A stretch of DNA of 10,385 nucleotides from an uncultured Methylocystaceae bacterium. GTDB lineage: Bacteria > Pseudomonadota > Alphaproteobacteria > Rhizobiales > Beijerinckiaceae. Made by a program: the position numbers and the translations under genes. Positions 1 to 6,552 of this stretch are shown here, piece after piece; the first letter of the stretch is position 1; every line of letters starts with the position of its first letter. Below the pieces are notes generated by a model, which made no database searches, was not told the DNA's origin, and saw only the letters and a list, made by a program, of their open reading frames with translations. The stretch covers positions 1-10,385 of the forward strand of contig CAMFKC010000031.1 in the NCBI GenBank assembly GCA_945956975.1, read 5' to 3'.

Positions 1-858
1 GGCGTGAACTTTCTCGACGTCTACTATCGCACCGGCGCCTATCCGACCGCCCTGCCCTATACGCCCGGCAACGAGGGCGCGGGCGAGGTGATCGCCGTCG
101 GCAAGGGCGTGACGGGCTTCAAGGTCGGCGACCGCGTCACCTATTCCGGTCCGCTCGGCGGCTATGCCGAAGTCCGCAACCTGCCGGCCGCGCTCGGCGT
201 GAAGCTGCCGAAGAACGTGTCCTACGAGACCGCCGCCGGCCTGATGCTCAAGGGCCTGACCGCGCAATACCTGCTGCGCCAGACCTACAAGGTGAAGGAA
301 GGCGACACGATCCTCGTCCATGCCGCGGCCGGCGGCGTCGGCTCGATCCTCTGCCAATGGGGCAAGGCGCTGGGCGCGACCGTCATCGGCACGGTGGGTT
401 CGCCGGAGAAGGCGAAGCTCGCCAAGAAGCTCGGCGCCAAGCACGTCATTCTCTACCGCGAGGAGGATTTCGCGGCGCGTGTGAAGGAGATCACCAAGGG
501 CAAGCTCTGCCAGGTCGTCTACGACGGCGTCGGCAAGGCGACCTTCCCGGCTTCGCTGGATTGTTTGGCGCCGTTCGGCACATTCGCCAGCTTCGGTTCG
601 GCGTCGGGCGGCATCGACGCCTTCAACCTGGCGATGCTCGGCCAGAAGGGCTCGCTCTTCGCCACGCGCCCGACGCTCTTCACGTTCCTCGCCGACCGCG
701 CGCGTCTGGAGAAGATGGCGAAGGACCTGTTCAAGGTCGTGGCGGACGGCACGGTGAAGATCCCGATCACCGGGCGCTACAAGCTGGCCGACGCCGAACA
801 GGCGCATCGCGACCTTCAGGGCCGTGAGACGACGGGCATGGTGATCATGACGCCGTAG
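1..858 (+). CDS. qor: NADPH:quinone oxidoreductase, QorA/zeta-crystallin type, 5' end outside window
   Basis: This is a cytosolic medium-chain dehydrogenase/reductase that reduces quinones with NADPH. The reading frame is open from the first base, and the visible protein (285 residues) begins inside a motif (GVNFLDVYYRTGAYP) that normally lies near residue 40, so about 40 N-terminal residues are missing and the GTG at base 4 is not the start. Seen: the GROES-like part with GNEGAGEV and VGDRV, then the Rossmann nucleotide-binding signature HAAAGGVGSILCQW followed by GTVGSPEKA, and the family blocks YREEDF, VVYDGVG and QKGSLFATRPTL. The zinc-ligand cysteines of alcohol dehydrogenases are absent, as expected for quinone reductases. 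The order of motifs matches E. coli QorA, as I recall that sequence, almost block for block. It stops at TAG 856-858, 128 bp before the antitoxin gene. The physiological quinone substrate cannot be told from sequence. Confidence 0.93.
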   Translation, partial: GVNFLDVYYRTGAYPTALPYTPGNEGAGEVIAVGKGVTGFKVGDRVTYSGPLGGYAEVRNLPAALGVKLPKNVSYETAAGLMLKGLTAQYLLRQTYKVKEGDTILVHAAAGGVGSILCQWGKALGATVIGTVGSPEKAKLAKKLGAKHVILYREEDFAARVKEITKGKLCQVVYDGVGKATFPASLDCLAPFGTFASFGSASGGIDAFNLAMLGQKGSLFATRPTLFTFLADRARLEKMAKDLFKVVADGTVKIPITGRYKLADAEQAHRDLQGRETTGMVIMTP

Positions 859-909
859 CTCGGCGGGTCTAGCTAGGAGGCGGCGGGCGGTTAATCCCGT
901 CGTCTCCCG

Positions 910-932
910 CGATCGGGTGGGGCGCCCGATCG
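910..932. repeat. Inverted repeat between qor and the TA pair
   Basis: CGATCGGG at 910-917 and CCCGATCG at 925-932 are perfect 8-bp arms around a 7-nt G-rich loop. It lies 51 bp after the qor stop. No T-run follows on either strand, so a classical intrinsic terminator is not supported. It could be a transcript-end hairpin for qor or part of a regulatory site for the toxin-antitoxin pair. Role unknown. Confidence 0.45.
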
Positions 933-933
933 A

Positions 934-962
934 TTGGCGGCGAGTCCGATAGATGATATGCA
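934..962 (+). promoter_or_regulatory. Candidate promoter of the toxin-antitoxin pair
   Basis: TTGGCG at 934-939 and TATGCA at 957-962 are separated by 17 bp and could be the -35 and -10 hexamers. The match is modest (4/6 and 3/6 to the sigma70 consensus). What favours it is position: the -10 would lie inside the inverted repeat at 954-974, and transcription would start just ahead of the antitoxin ribosome binding site. Inference only. Confidence 0.35.
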
Positions 963-974
963 TATTGCATATCA
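954..974. promoter_or_regulatory. Candidate operator of the toxin-antitoxin pair (perfect inverted repeat)
   Basis: TGATATGCA (954-962) and TGCATATCA (966-974) are perfect 9-bp inverted arms around TAT. Nested inside are the 10-bp palindrome ATATGCATAT (956-965) and a perfect tandem repeat of TGCATAT (959-965 and 966-972). The site is strikingly AT-rich for this window and ends right at the AAGGAG ribosome binding site (975-980). Ribbon-helix-helix antitoxins typically bind short palindromes or direct repeats over their own promoter, so this is the natural autoregulation site. Binding itself is inferred. Confidence 0.65.
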
Positions 975-986
975 AAGGAGCCGCAG

Positions 987-1202
987 ATGAGAGCCCTGAT
1001 CGACGTCAGCGAAGCCCAGATGGAGGCCTTGGACGCGTTGGCCAAGCGCGTGCGTCAGTCGCGCGCCGCCTTGATCCGCGCGGCCATCAGCGATTTTCTC
1101 GACCGGCAGCGCCGCGAGCAGGTCGAGGATGGATTTGGTCTTTGGGGCGAGCGAAAGGTCGACGGTCTCGCCTATCAGGATGCGGCCCGACGCGAATGGT
1201 AG
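987..1202 (+). CDS. Ribbon-helix-helix (CopG-type) antitoxin, VapB-like
   Basis: A 71-residue DNA-binding antitoxin expected to neutralise the PIN toxin encoded next and to repress the shared promoter. Residues 1-45 (RALIDVSEAQMEALDALA, then SRAALIRAAISDFLD) have the beta-strand, helix, helix layout of ribbon-helix-helix proteins. The C-terminal segment FGLWGERKVDGLAYQ near residues 50-64 is a conserved tail of this antitoxin group and is the likely toxin-binding part. The start at ATG 987 is supported by AAGGAG at 975-980, six bases upstream. The stop TAG (1200-1202) overlaps the toxin start at 1196 by 7 bp, so the two are probably translationally coupled. The identity is clear at family level; VapB is a functional label rather than an orthology claim. 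Confidence 0.88.
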   Translation: MRALIDVSEAQMEALDALAKRVRQSRAALIRAAISDFLDRQRREQVEDGFGLWGERKVDGLAYQDAARREW

Positions 1203-1561
1203 GGGCGTTGTTCGACACGAATATCCTTATCGATCATCTCAATGGCGTCCCGCAGGCCCGTGATGAAATCGGCCGCTTCGAAAGCCGGGCGGTCAGCATC
1301 ATCACCTGGATGGAGGTCATGGTCGGGGCGGACGACGACCTCGCCGAACCGACCCGCCGCTTTCTCGAAGGTTTCGAGGTCATCCCGCTGGACGACAGCA
1401 TCGCAAACCGCGCGGTATCGCTGCGGCGCGCGCATCGCATGAAGCTTCCCGACGCGGTGATCTGGGCCTCGGCGCAAACGACAGGACGCATCCTCGTGAC
1501 ACGCAACACGCGTGATTTCCCGGCCGGCGATCCGACGATACGGGAACCCTACAATCTGTGA
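1196..1561 (+). CDS. PIN-domain ribonuclease toxin, VapC/FitB-like
   Basis: A 121-residue PIN-domain toxin; members of this family cleave RNA (often tRNA or rRNA) using Mg2+ held by acidic residues. All four expected acidic positions are present: D7 in LFDTNILID, E40 in TWMEVMVG, D86 in LPDAVIWASA and D107 in TRNTRDF. The catalytic site therefore looks intact. I place the start at ATG 1196, inside the end of the antitoxin gene; the reading frame is open further upstream to about 953, but that part is out of frame with the antitoxin and does not look like protein. No clear ribosome binding site of its own is seen, in keeping with coupling to the antitoxin. The RNA target cannot be read from sequence. 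Confidence 0.88.
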   Translation: MVGALFDTNILIDHLNGVPQARDEIGRFESRAVSIITWMEVMVGADDDLAEPTRRFLEGFEVIPLDDSIANRAVSLRRAHRMKLPDAVIWASAQTTGRILVTRNTRDFPAGDPTIREPYNL

Positions 1562-1677
1562 GGCGCGCGACGCGCGGCTCGCCCGTCCACATCTGCGACC
1601 TGCCGCCGCAGTTTGATCGGCCGCACTCCCGTCCCGCGCCGCCCCGCGCTATCTAGATGTCCCGGGAGATTCAATTC
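1562..1677. other. Spacer between toxin and UbiH-family gene
   Basis: This very GC-rich spacer of 116 bp contains two CGCGCG blocks (1564-1569 and 1571-1576) and the ribosome binding site GGGAGA (1664-1669) of the next gene. An in-frame ATG at 1657 could start that gene, but it has no good ribosome binding site. I see no clear terminator or promoter. Confidence 0.4.
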
Positions 1678-2916
1678 ATGGCGACAGCGCAGGCCCCGCA
1701 GCAGAAATTCGACATTCTCGTCGCCGGCGCCGGCGCCTCGGGCCTGATCGCCGCGATCGCGCTTGCGCGCACCGGCCATTCCGTGGCGCTGGTCGGCAAG
1801 ACGCCCGGTCCCCTGCCCGGCCGCACCGTCGCCCTGTTCGAGGGATCGCTGCGCCATCTCGACGACCTCGGCTTGCGCGAGCCGCTGGAGGAGATCGCAG
1901 CTGTCGTGAAGGGCATACGCATCATCGACGACACGTCGTCGCTGTTCCGCCCGCCGCCGGCGCTGTTCACCGCCGACGAGATCGGCCTCGACGCCTTCGG
2001 CCTCAACGTGCCGAACGACGACATCGTCGCCATGCTGTCGAAAGTCCTGGACTCCATGCGCGAGATAACGCGCATCGAAGCCTTCGTCTCGACATACGAT
2101 TTCCGCGCGGACGGCGTGACGGCCTTCCTCGACGACGGGCGCGAGATCGAATGCGCGGTGGTGGTCGCGGGAGACGGGCGCAATTCTCCGGCGCGCAAGG
2201 CGGCGAAGATCGAGATCAAGGAATGGTCCTATCCGCAGACGGCGATCACCGGCATCCTGCGGCATCGCCGCCCGCATGACGGCATCACCACCGAATTCCA
2301 CACCCGCTTCGGGCCGTTCACCTTCGTGCCGATGCCGTCCACCGACGAGGCGCCGCGCCGCTCCAGCCTCGTCTGGCTGATGCCGCCGGCGGAGGCCAAG
2401 CGCCGGCTCGCGCTGAAGCCGCGCGAACTCGCCGCCGAGATCGAGGACCAGTCGCACTACCGCTACGGCGCGATCGAGATCGAGGGCAGCCTCGGCGCCT
2501 TCCCGATGGCGGGGATGCGCACGCTGAAGGTCAGCGGGCCGCGCCTGATGCTGGTCGGCGAAGCCTGCCACGTTTTTCCGCCGCTGGGCGCGCAGGGGCT
2601 CAACCTCGGCATCCGCGATTCCGCCGATGCGGCGCTGGCGCTCGACGGCGTCGATCTGTCGAACGCCAAGGCGATCGACAGCGCGGTGGCCGAGTTTGAG
2701 AAGTCGCGCCGCGCCGACATCGACATCCGCACGCGCGGCGTCGACATCCTCAACCGCACGCTGCTGGCCGACTTCCTGCCGGTGGATTTCCTGCGCGGCG
2801 TGGGGCTCGCGGCGGTCACGGCCATCGGCCCGCTGCGCCGGGCCATCCTGCGCGAGGGCATCGAGCCGACGCTCGCGCGAACGCTGGCCAATTTCGCGCC
2901 GGGTTCGCGGGGCTGA
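1678..2916 (+). CDS. UbiH/UbiF/COQ6-family FAD-dependent hydroxylase
   Basis: A class A flavoprotein monooxygenase of 412 residues, probably one of the ring hydroxylases of ubiquinone biosynthesis, acting at the inner membrane with NAD(P)H and O2. Seen: the N-terminal dinucleotide-binding motif GAGASG (residues 17-22), the second FAD/NAD(P)H motif AGDGRNS (164-170), and the ribityl-binding and family signature VGEACHVFPPLGAQGLNLGIRD starting near residue 293. The usual aspartate of the GD motif is glutamate (E295), which I recall as common in relatives from this order. ATG 1678 is chosen because GGGAGA sits 8 bases before it; ATG 1657 would add seven residues. Alphaproteobacteria use several such enzymes (UbiL, UbiM and UbiH types) with different ring positions, and sequence alone does not say which carbon is hydroxylated. 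Its stop abuts that of the convergent PilZ gene. Confidence 0.87.
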   Translation: MATAQAPQQKFDILVAGAGASGLIAAIALARTGHSVALVGKTPGPLPGRTVALFEGSLRHLDDLGLREPLEEIAAVVKGIRIIDDTSSLFRPPPALFTADEIGLDAFGLNVPNDDIVAMLSKVLDSMREITRIEAFVSTYDFRADGVTAFLDDGREIECAVVVAGDGRNSPARKAAKIEIKEWSYPQTAITGILRHRRPHDGITTEFHTRFGPFTFVPMPSTDEAPRRSSLVWLMPPAEAKRRLALKPRELAAEIEDQSHYRYGAIEIEGSLGAFPMAGMRTLKVSGPRLMLVGEACHVFPPLGAQGLNLGIRDSADAALALDGVDLSNAKAIDSAVAEFEKSRRADIDIRTRGVDILNRTLLADFLPVDFLRGVGLAAVTAIGPLRRAILREGIEPTLARTLANFAPGSRG

Positions 2917-2922
2917 TCAGCC
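2911..2922. repeat. Perfect 12-bp palindrome containing two opposed stop codons
   Basis: GGCTGATCAGCC is its own reverse complement. Its centre, TGATCA, is the plus-strand stop of the UbiH-family gene (2914-2916) and the minus-strand stop of the PilZ gene (2917-2919), with no base between them. An alternative pairing joins CGCCGG (2897-2902) to CCGGCG (2921-2926). No T-run follows on either side, so termination at this site is only a possibility. Confidence 0.6.
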
Positions 2923-4140
2923 GGCGTGGCGGCGGCCTTCGGTCGCGCTCAGCAGCGCCAGCAGGTTGCGCAGCGTCGCGATGATCTCGGCGTGACGGCC
3001 CTCGATCTCGACGATGCGGCGCGGAAGGTCTTCGTCGTCCTGCGGCTTCGCAGGGGCGTCGCCGAGGCGCAACTCCATGACGGACATTTCGAGATCCGAG
3101 ACGCGCTCGGCGAGCCGGGCGAAATCCTCTGACATCGCGGCTGCGTCCCCACGCGGCGCATTCGATGCGCGCGCAGCCGATTCCTCGAACCGCGCCGCCA
3201 ATTGATGCAGGCGCAAGTCGAGGTCGGCGATTTCGGACGAGCGCAGCGGCGCCGGAGCGTCCGGCGCCGAAATCATCTGCGTCTCGATATTGTCGATGCG
3301 GGTCATCAGAAAACGCTCGATGCGCTCCGCGCGCTCCTCAACGCGGCGCACGGACTGTTCGATCTTCGCTTCCAGCATGGAGGGGTCGAAGGCGGGCTGC
3401 GGCGCACGCGGCGCGGCCATCAGTCGCGCCTCGATATCGGCGAGGCGCGCGACGATGCGTGCGTCGGGGCCGCTGTCCGTGGGCGCCATGGCCGTTGCCG
3501 GCTGCTCGAAGGCGCCGGCTTCCACCGCCGCTTCCAGTCGCGCGAGGCGCTGCGCGGCGTCGGGCGCGAGCGTTGCGCGCAGGCGCTGCTCCAGTTCGTC
3601 CATGCGGGCGACGAGCACGGACTCGCTGCGCCTGACCTGAGTTTCGGACGCCTGCGCCACCTGGTCGATGCGAAGCCGAATGGCTTCGGCGGCCTCGACA
3701 TCCAGCGCGGGTTCGGCGGGCGATGCTGAACCCGACTGCCCCAGCCTGGCTTCGAGCGCTTCAATTCGCGCGGTGATCTCGTCGAGGGCCGCGGGCGCGC
3801 CGCCCGAGGCCGCGGGAGCGGCGCTTTCAAGCTTGGCGACACGGTCGATGAGTTCGAAGAAGGTGTTCTCGTCGGCCAGCCCGGTCGAATATTCGCAGCC
3901 GAACTCCAGCCCCTTGGTCCAGCGCAGGAGAACGTTCTTGGTCTCGGGCCGGGAGGGAATGTAGAGCTTGAAGCGCGCGGGCAATTCACGCGGCGCGTTG
4001 AGCTTGACCCGGGCGCCTGTGGCGCTGAAATCCAGAATGATGCAATCGATCGGCTCAGCGCCGCCGGACGAGAGAATCTGGGCCTTGACCTGGCAACCGC
4101 GCCTTTCGGCCTTGCGCTTGCCGACAGAAGCCATAGCCAT
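2917..4140 (-). CDS. PilZ domain protein with long C-terminal coiled coil
   Basis: Predicted cyclic-di-GMP receptor of about 407 residues. The N-terminal PilZ domain (roughly residues 8-105) has both ligand motifs: RKAER (RxxxR, residues 9-13) and DFSATG (D37, S39, G42; the [D/N]xSxxG box). From about residue 110 to the end the protein is alanine-, glutamate- and arginine-rich with repeated short segments of the type IEALEARL, MDELEQRL, LARLEAAV, LADIEARL, RVEERAERIERF, IADLDLRLHQL and VSDLEMSVMELRL, broken by proline/alanine linkers: several coiled-coil stretches. No signal peptide or membrane segment is seen, so it is likely cytoplasmic. ATG 4140 is preferred; a GTG at 4161 would add seven residues but would read through a tandem 8-bp repeat, and ATG 4134 is also possible. 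The function of the coiled-coil part is unknown. It follows the AEC transporter gene on the same strand after 83 bp. Confidence 0.85.
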   Translation of the reverse strand: MAMASVGKRKAERRGCQVKAQILSSGGAEPIDCIILDFSATGARVKLNAPRELPARFKLYIPSRPETKNVLLRWTKGLEFGCEYSTGLADENTFFELIDRVAKLESAAPAASGGAPAALDEITARIEALEARLGQSGSASPAEPALDVEAAEAIRLRIDQVAQASETQVRRSESVLVARMDELEQRLRATLAPDAAQRLARLEAAVEAGAFEQPATAMAPTDSGPDARIVARLADIEARLMAAPRAPQPAFDPSMLEAKIEQSVRRVEERAERIERFLMTRIDNIETQMISAPDAPAPLRSSEIADLDLRLHQLAARFEESAARASNAPRGDAAAMSEDFARLAERVSDLEMSVMELRLGDAPAKPQDDEDLPRRIVEIEGRHAEIIATLRNLLALLSATEGRRHAG

Positions 4141-4156
4141 CCGAACCCCCGAACCC
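4141..4156 (-). repeat. 8-bp tandem duplication before the PilZ gene start
   Basis: On the minus strand GGGTTCGG occurs twice in direct tandem immediately upstream of ATG 4140 (plus strand CCGAACCC at 4141-4148 and 4149-4156). The G-rich units are the only candidate ribosome binding sequence for that start. Gain or loss of one unit would change leader spacing, or shift frame if translation began at GTG 4161. Confidence 0.6.
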
Positions 4157-4223
4157 TTCACGCAACACGCACTCGCGACGCACCATGCCAGCCATGTGCT
4201 AACAGCCGGTAACGGAAGGCGCT

Positions 4224-5285
4224 TCAGCGGGAAAACAGGGCGACCGGCAGGATGTCGTTGGAAATCAGCCAGAGAAGCGTGGTCACGGTCACGACCGAGG
4301 CGAGCGTGCCGATGAGGATCGCGCTCGAGGCGCGCTCGACGTAAGTCTTGTACTGGGCGGCCATCACGAAGACGTTGAGCGCGGGCGGTAGCGAGGCCAT
4401 CAGCACCGCCGTGAAGGTCCAGACGCGGTCTAAGCCGCCGACTGCCGACAGGTAGAGATAGACGATCAGCGGATGGGCGATCAGCTTGATGAACAGCAGG
4501 ATCGGCAATTCGCCTGCGATCCTGCGGATCGGCCGCTGCGCCACGGTCACGCCGAGCGCAAACAGCGCAGAAGGCGCTGCGGCGCCCGACAGCATCGTCG
4601 CCATCTTGGCCACGGCGGCGGGCGGCTGCCAGGCGAAGGCGGCGGCCGCGATTGCGACGGCGGTGGCGATATTGAAGGGATGGGTGACGATGCGCAGGAG
4701 CGCGACCCCGATGGTGCGCAGCAGGCCGGAGTCCTGTCCGCGGCCGACCGCCATCAACAGCGGCAGGGCGGAAAAGAGGAAGATCGTGTCGGCGGCGAAG
4801 ATCAGCGCGACCGGCGCGGCGGCCCCTGCCCCCAGCGTCGCCAGCGTCAGGCCCGGCCCCATGTAGCCGATGTTGGCGTAGCCGCCGGCATTGGCCTGGA
4901 TGGTCGCCTCCGGGATCTTTCCGCCCGAGGCCTTCATGCCGACAGCGAACGCCATGACGAAGGCCGTGATCGTCGCGCCCGCCGTGCAGGCGACGAAACG
5001 AAAGTTCAGAAGCTCATGGACGGGCGTCTTCGAGATCAGGACGAAGAACATCGAAGGCAGCGCGACGTAGACGATGAGGACGTTGATCCAGGCCAGCCCC
5101 TCCTCGCCGAAATCGAACAGCCGCCCGCAGATGTAGCCGAGCCCGATCAGGCCGAAGAAGGGCAGCGCGAGATCGAGGACGCGCGCGAATTTCGGGAACA
5201 GCGCGCCGAGCGCCATCAGCCCGAAGAAGCCGACGAGGACTGGAAGGATTGAGAGAAGCTTCTCTCTGGCAGTTTCGCCACGCAT
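4224..5285 (-). CDS. AEC (auxin efflux carrier) family transporter
   Basis: An inner-membrane transporter of about 353 residues. Members of this family (PF03547) export or take up small organic acids; the substrate here is unknown. Seen: about ten hydrophobic segments, with the canonical first helix at LALPFFGLIGLGYICGRL (near residues 38-55), the segment WINVLIVYVALPSMFF, the glycine/asparagine-rich NAGGYANIGYMGPGLTLATLG before mid-protein, and the second helical repeat with GAAAPSALFALGVTVA, FIKLIAHPLIVY and SLPPALNVFVMA. Before the canonical first helix there is an additional hydrophobic segment (SILPVLVGFFGLMALGALF), so the protein is longer than the usual 310-320 residues. I chose ATG 5285; ATG 5348 would add 21 basic residues. 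Neither has a strong ribosome binding site. It is divergent from the SMP-30-like gene and may be co-transcribed with the downstream PilZ gene. Confidence 0.87.
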   Translation of the reverse strand: MRGETAREKLLSILPVLVGFFGLMALGALFPKFARVLDLALPFFGLIGLGYICGRLFDFGEEGLAWINVLIVYVALPSMFFVLISKTPVHELLNFRFVACTAGATITAFVMAFAVGMKASGGKIPEATIQANAGGYANIGYMGPGLTLATLGAGAAAPVALIFAADTIFLFSALPLLMAVGRGQDSGLLRTIGVALLRIVTHPFNIATAVAIAAAAFAWQPPAAVAKMATMLSGAAAPSALFALGVTVAQRPIRRIAGELPILLFIKLIAHPLIVYLYLSAVGGLDRVWTFTAVLMASLPPALNVFVMAAQYKTYVERASSAILIGTLASVVTVTTLLWLISNDILPVALFSR

Positions 5286-5429
5286 GACGGGCTTCTGGCT
5301 AGGTTTTGGGGCCCGGCCTGTCAACGCGCCCTTCCGCGCGGCTCCCATGCAGACCGCCGCCGACTTGCGCGCACGCCGCTGAAAGCCTCAAATCGGCGCG
5401 AGGCCGGAATCGCCTGGGGAGCGGGACGC
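5286..5429. other. Divergent intergenic region between AEC transporter and SMP-30-like gene
   Basis: 144 bp that should carry promoters for both genes. It could also code the 21 extra N-terminal residues of the AEC protein if ATG 5348 were used. GCCTC (5385-5389) and GAGGC (5400-5404) form a short inverted repeat. No clear -35/-10 pair is visible on either strand. Confidence 0.35.
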
Positions 5430-6545
5430 ATGAAGAAGATCGCGGCGTGGTTTGGCGTCTTCCTGATGGTCCTCACCGGTTACTTCGCGTTCTGGCCGAT
5501 CCCGATCTCGCCGCGCGCCTGGACCGCCCAGGCCGCGCCCGGCTACGTGGGGCCGCATGCCCGCAACACGCGCCTCGCGAATTTGCAAAGCATCGACATC
5601 GGCGCCGAATCGGGGCCCGAACACATCGCGTTCGGACCGGACGGCCGGCTCTATGCGGCGGTCGCGTCCGGCAACATCCTGCGCATGGACGCGAAGGGCG
5701 CCAACCGCGAGGTCTTCGTCAACACCGGCGGGCGAACGCTCGGCTTCGATTTCGATCCGTCCGGCCGTCTGATCGCGGCCGACGCGCTGCGCGGCCTGCT
5801 CGCCGTCACCAAGGAAAAGGTGGAGGTGCTCGCCGACAAGGTCGATGGAGAGCCAATCCGCTTCGCCGACGCTGTCGTGGTCGCCAGGGACGGCAATATC
5901 TATTTCTCCGACGCCTCGCAGCGCTTCGGTCCGCGCGAGTGGGGCGGCACGTTCGAGGCGAGTGTGCTCGACATCATGGAGCAGTCGGCGACCGGCCGGA
6001 TCCTGCTCTACGAACCCGGCACCAAGGCGATCAAGGTCGTGGCGACCGGCCTTTCGTTCGCGAACGGCGTTGCGATGTCGGAGGACCAGAAGTCGATCTA
6101 CGTGGCCGAGACCGGGAAGTATCGGGTCTGGAGGATTCCCGTCAGCGCGCGAAAGCTCGACCTGTCGAACGGACCGGCAGGGGGCGCTGCGATCGTGCTC
6201 GACAACCTGCCGGGCTACCCCGACAATCTGATGCGCGGCCTGCCGACCGCGGATGGCAAGCCGAAGCTCTGGGTCGGCCTGACCAAGCCGCGCAACGACC
6301 TGATCGACAAACTGGCCGACAAGCCGTTCGTGCGTGGCATGATCATGCGCCTGCCCCGTGCGCTCTGGCCGATCCCGCCGGCCTATGGGCACATCATCGC
6401 CTTCACCGAGGACGGCAAGATCGTCGAAGATCTGCAGGATCCCTCCGGCGCCTATCCCGAGACGACCAGCGCCGCGGAGCGCATGGATGGGCTCTACGTG
6501 CAGAGCCTGCACGCCAAGACGATCGGCTGGATGAAGCGGCCGTGA
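5430..6545 (+). CDS. SMP-30/strictosidine-synthase-like beta-propeller protein, membrane-anchored
   Basis: A 371-residue protein with a short basic start (MKKIAAWFG) and one hydrophobic stretch (VFLMVLTGYFAFW), so it is probably exported and anchored by an uncleaved signal. The rest fits a six-bladed beta-propeller: PEHIAFGPDGRLYAAVASGNILRM, TLGFDFDPSGRLIAADA, ADAVVVARDGNIYFSDAS, and near residues 206-231 the block GLSFANGVAMSEDQ with IYVAETGKYRVWRI, the most conserved part of the strictosidine synthase / APMAP group. Relatives are lactonases or esterases, but plant strictosidine synthase chemistry should not be assumed; the substrate is unknown. ATG 5430 is well supported by GGGGAG (5416-5421), eight bases upstream. 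The gene is divergent from the AEC transporter and convergent with the DUF3297 gene, whose stop lies 4 bp away. Confidence 0.85.
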   Translation: MKKIAAWFGVFLMVLTGYFAFWPIPISPRAWTAQAAPGYVGPHARNTRLANLQSIDIGAESGPEHIAFGPDGRLYAAVASGNILRMDAKGANREVFVNTGGRTLGFDFDPSGRLIAADALRGLLAVTKEKVEVLADKVDGEPIRFADAVVVARDGNIYFSDASQRFGPREWGGTFEASVLDIMEQSATGRILLYEPGTKAIKVVATGLSFANGVAMSEDQKSIYVAETGKYRVWRIPVSARKLDLSNGPAGGAAIVLDNLPGYPDNLMRGLPTADGKPKLWVGLTKPRNDLIDKLADKPFVRGMIMRLPRALWPIPPAYGHIIAFTEDGKIVEDLQDPSGAYPETTSAAERMDGLYVQSLHAKTIGWMKRP

Positions 6546-6552
6546 GCGCTCA
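6543..6552. repeat. Perfect 10-bp palindrome spanning two opposed stop codons
   Basis: TGAGCGCTCA is its own reverse complement. It runs exactly from the plus-strand stop of the SMP-30-like gene (6543-6545) to the minus-strand stop of DUF3297 (6550-6552). GGCC flanks it on both sides (6538-6541 and 6553-6556), giving a longer hairpin with one bulged G. No T-run follows on either strand, but the hairpin could help to end both transcripts. Confidence 0.55.

Noticed and set aside
4..6. GTG at base 4 as the start of the quinone reductase
   Set aside because: It lies within the conserved GVNFLDVY block, so the gene begins upstream of the window.
953..1195. Upstream in-frame extension of the PIN toxin
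   Set aside because: It runs through the antitoxin gene in another frame and is compositionally unlike protein; ATG 1196 at the antitoxin stop gives a normal PIN length and start.
1549..2571. 340-residue minus-strand open frame opposite the UbiH-family gene
   Set aside because: Arg/Asp/Gly/His-rich shadow of a GC-rich gene; no motifs, while the plus strand has full flavoprotein motifs.
3165..3989. Several plus- and minus-strand frames inside the PilZ gene
   Set aside because: Arg/Ala/Ser-rich shadows produced by the repetitive coiled-coil codons.
5388..6512. 374-residue minus-strand open frame opposite the SMP-30-like gene
   Set aside because: Shadow frame without recognisable domains; the plus-strand protein has a good ribosome binding site and family motifs.
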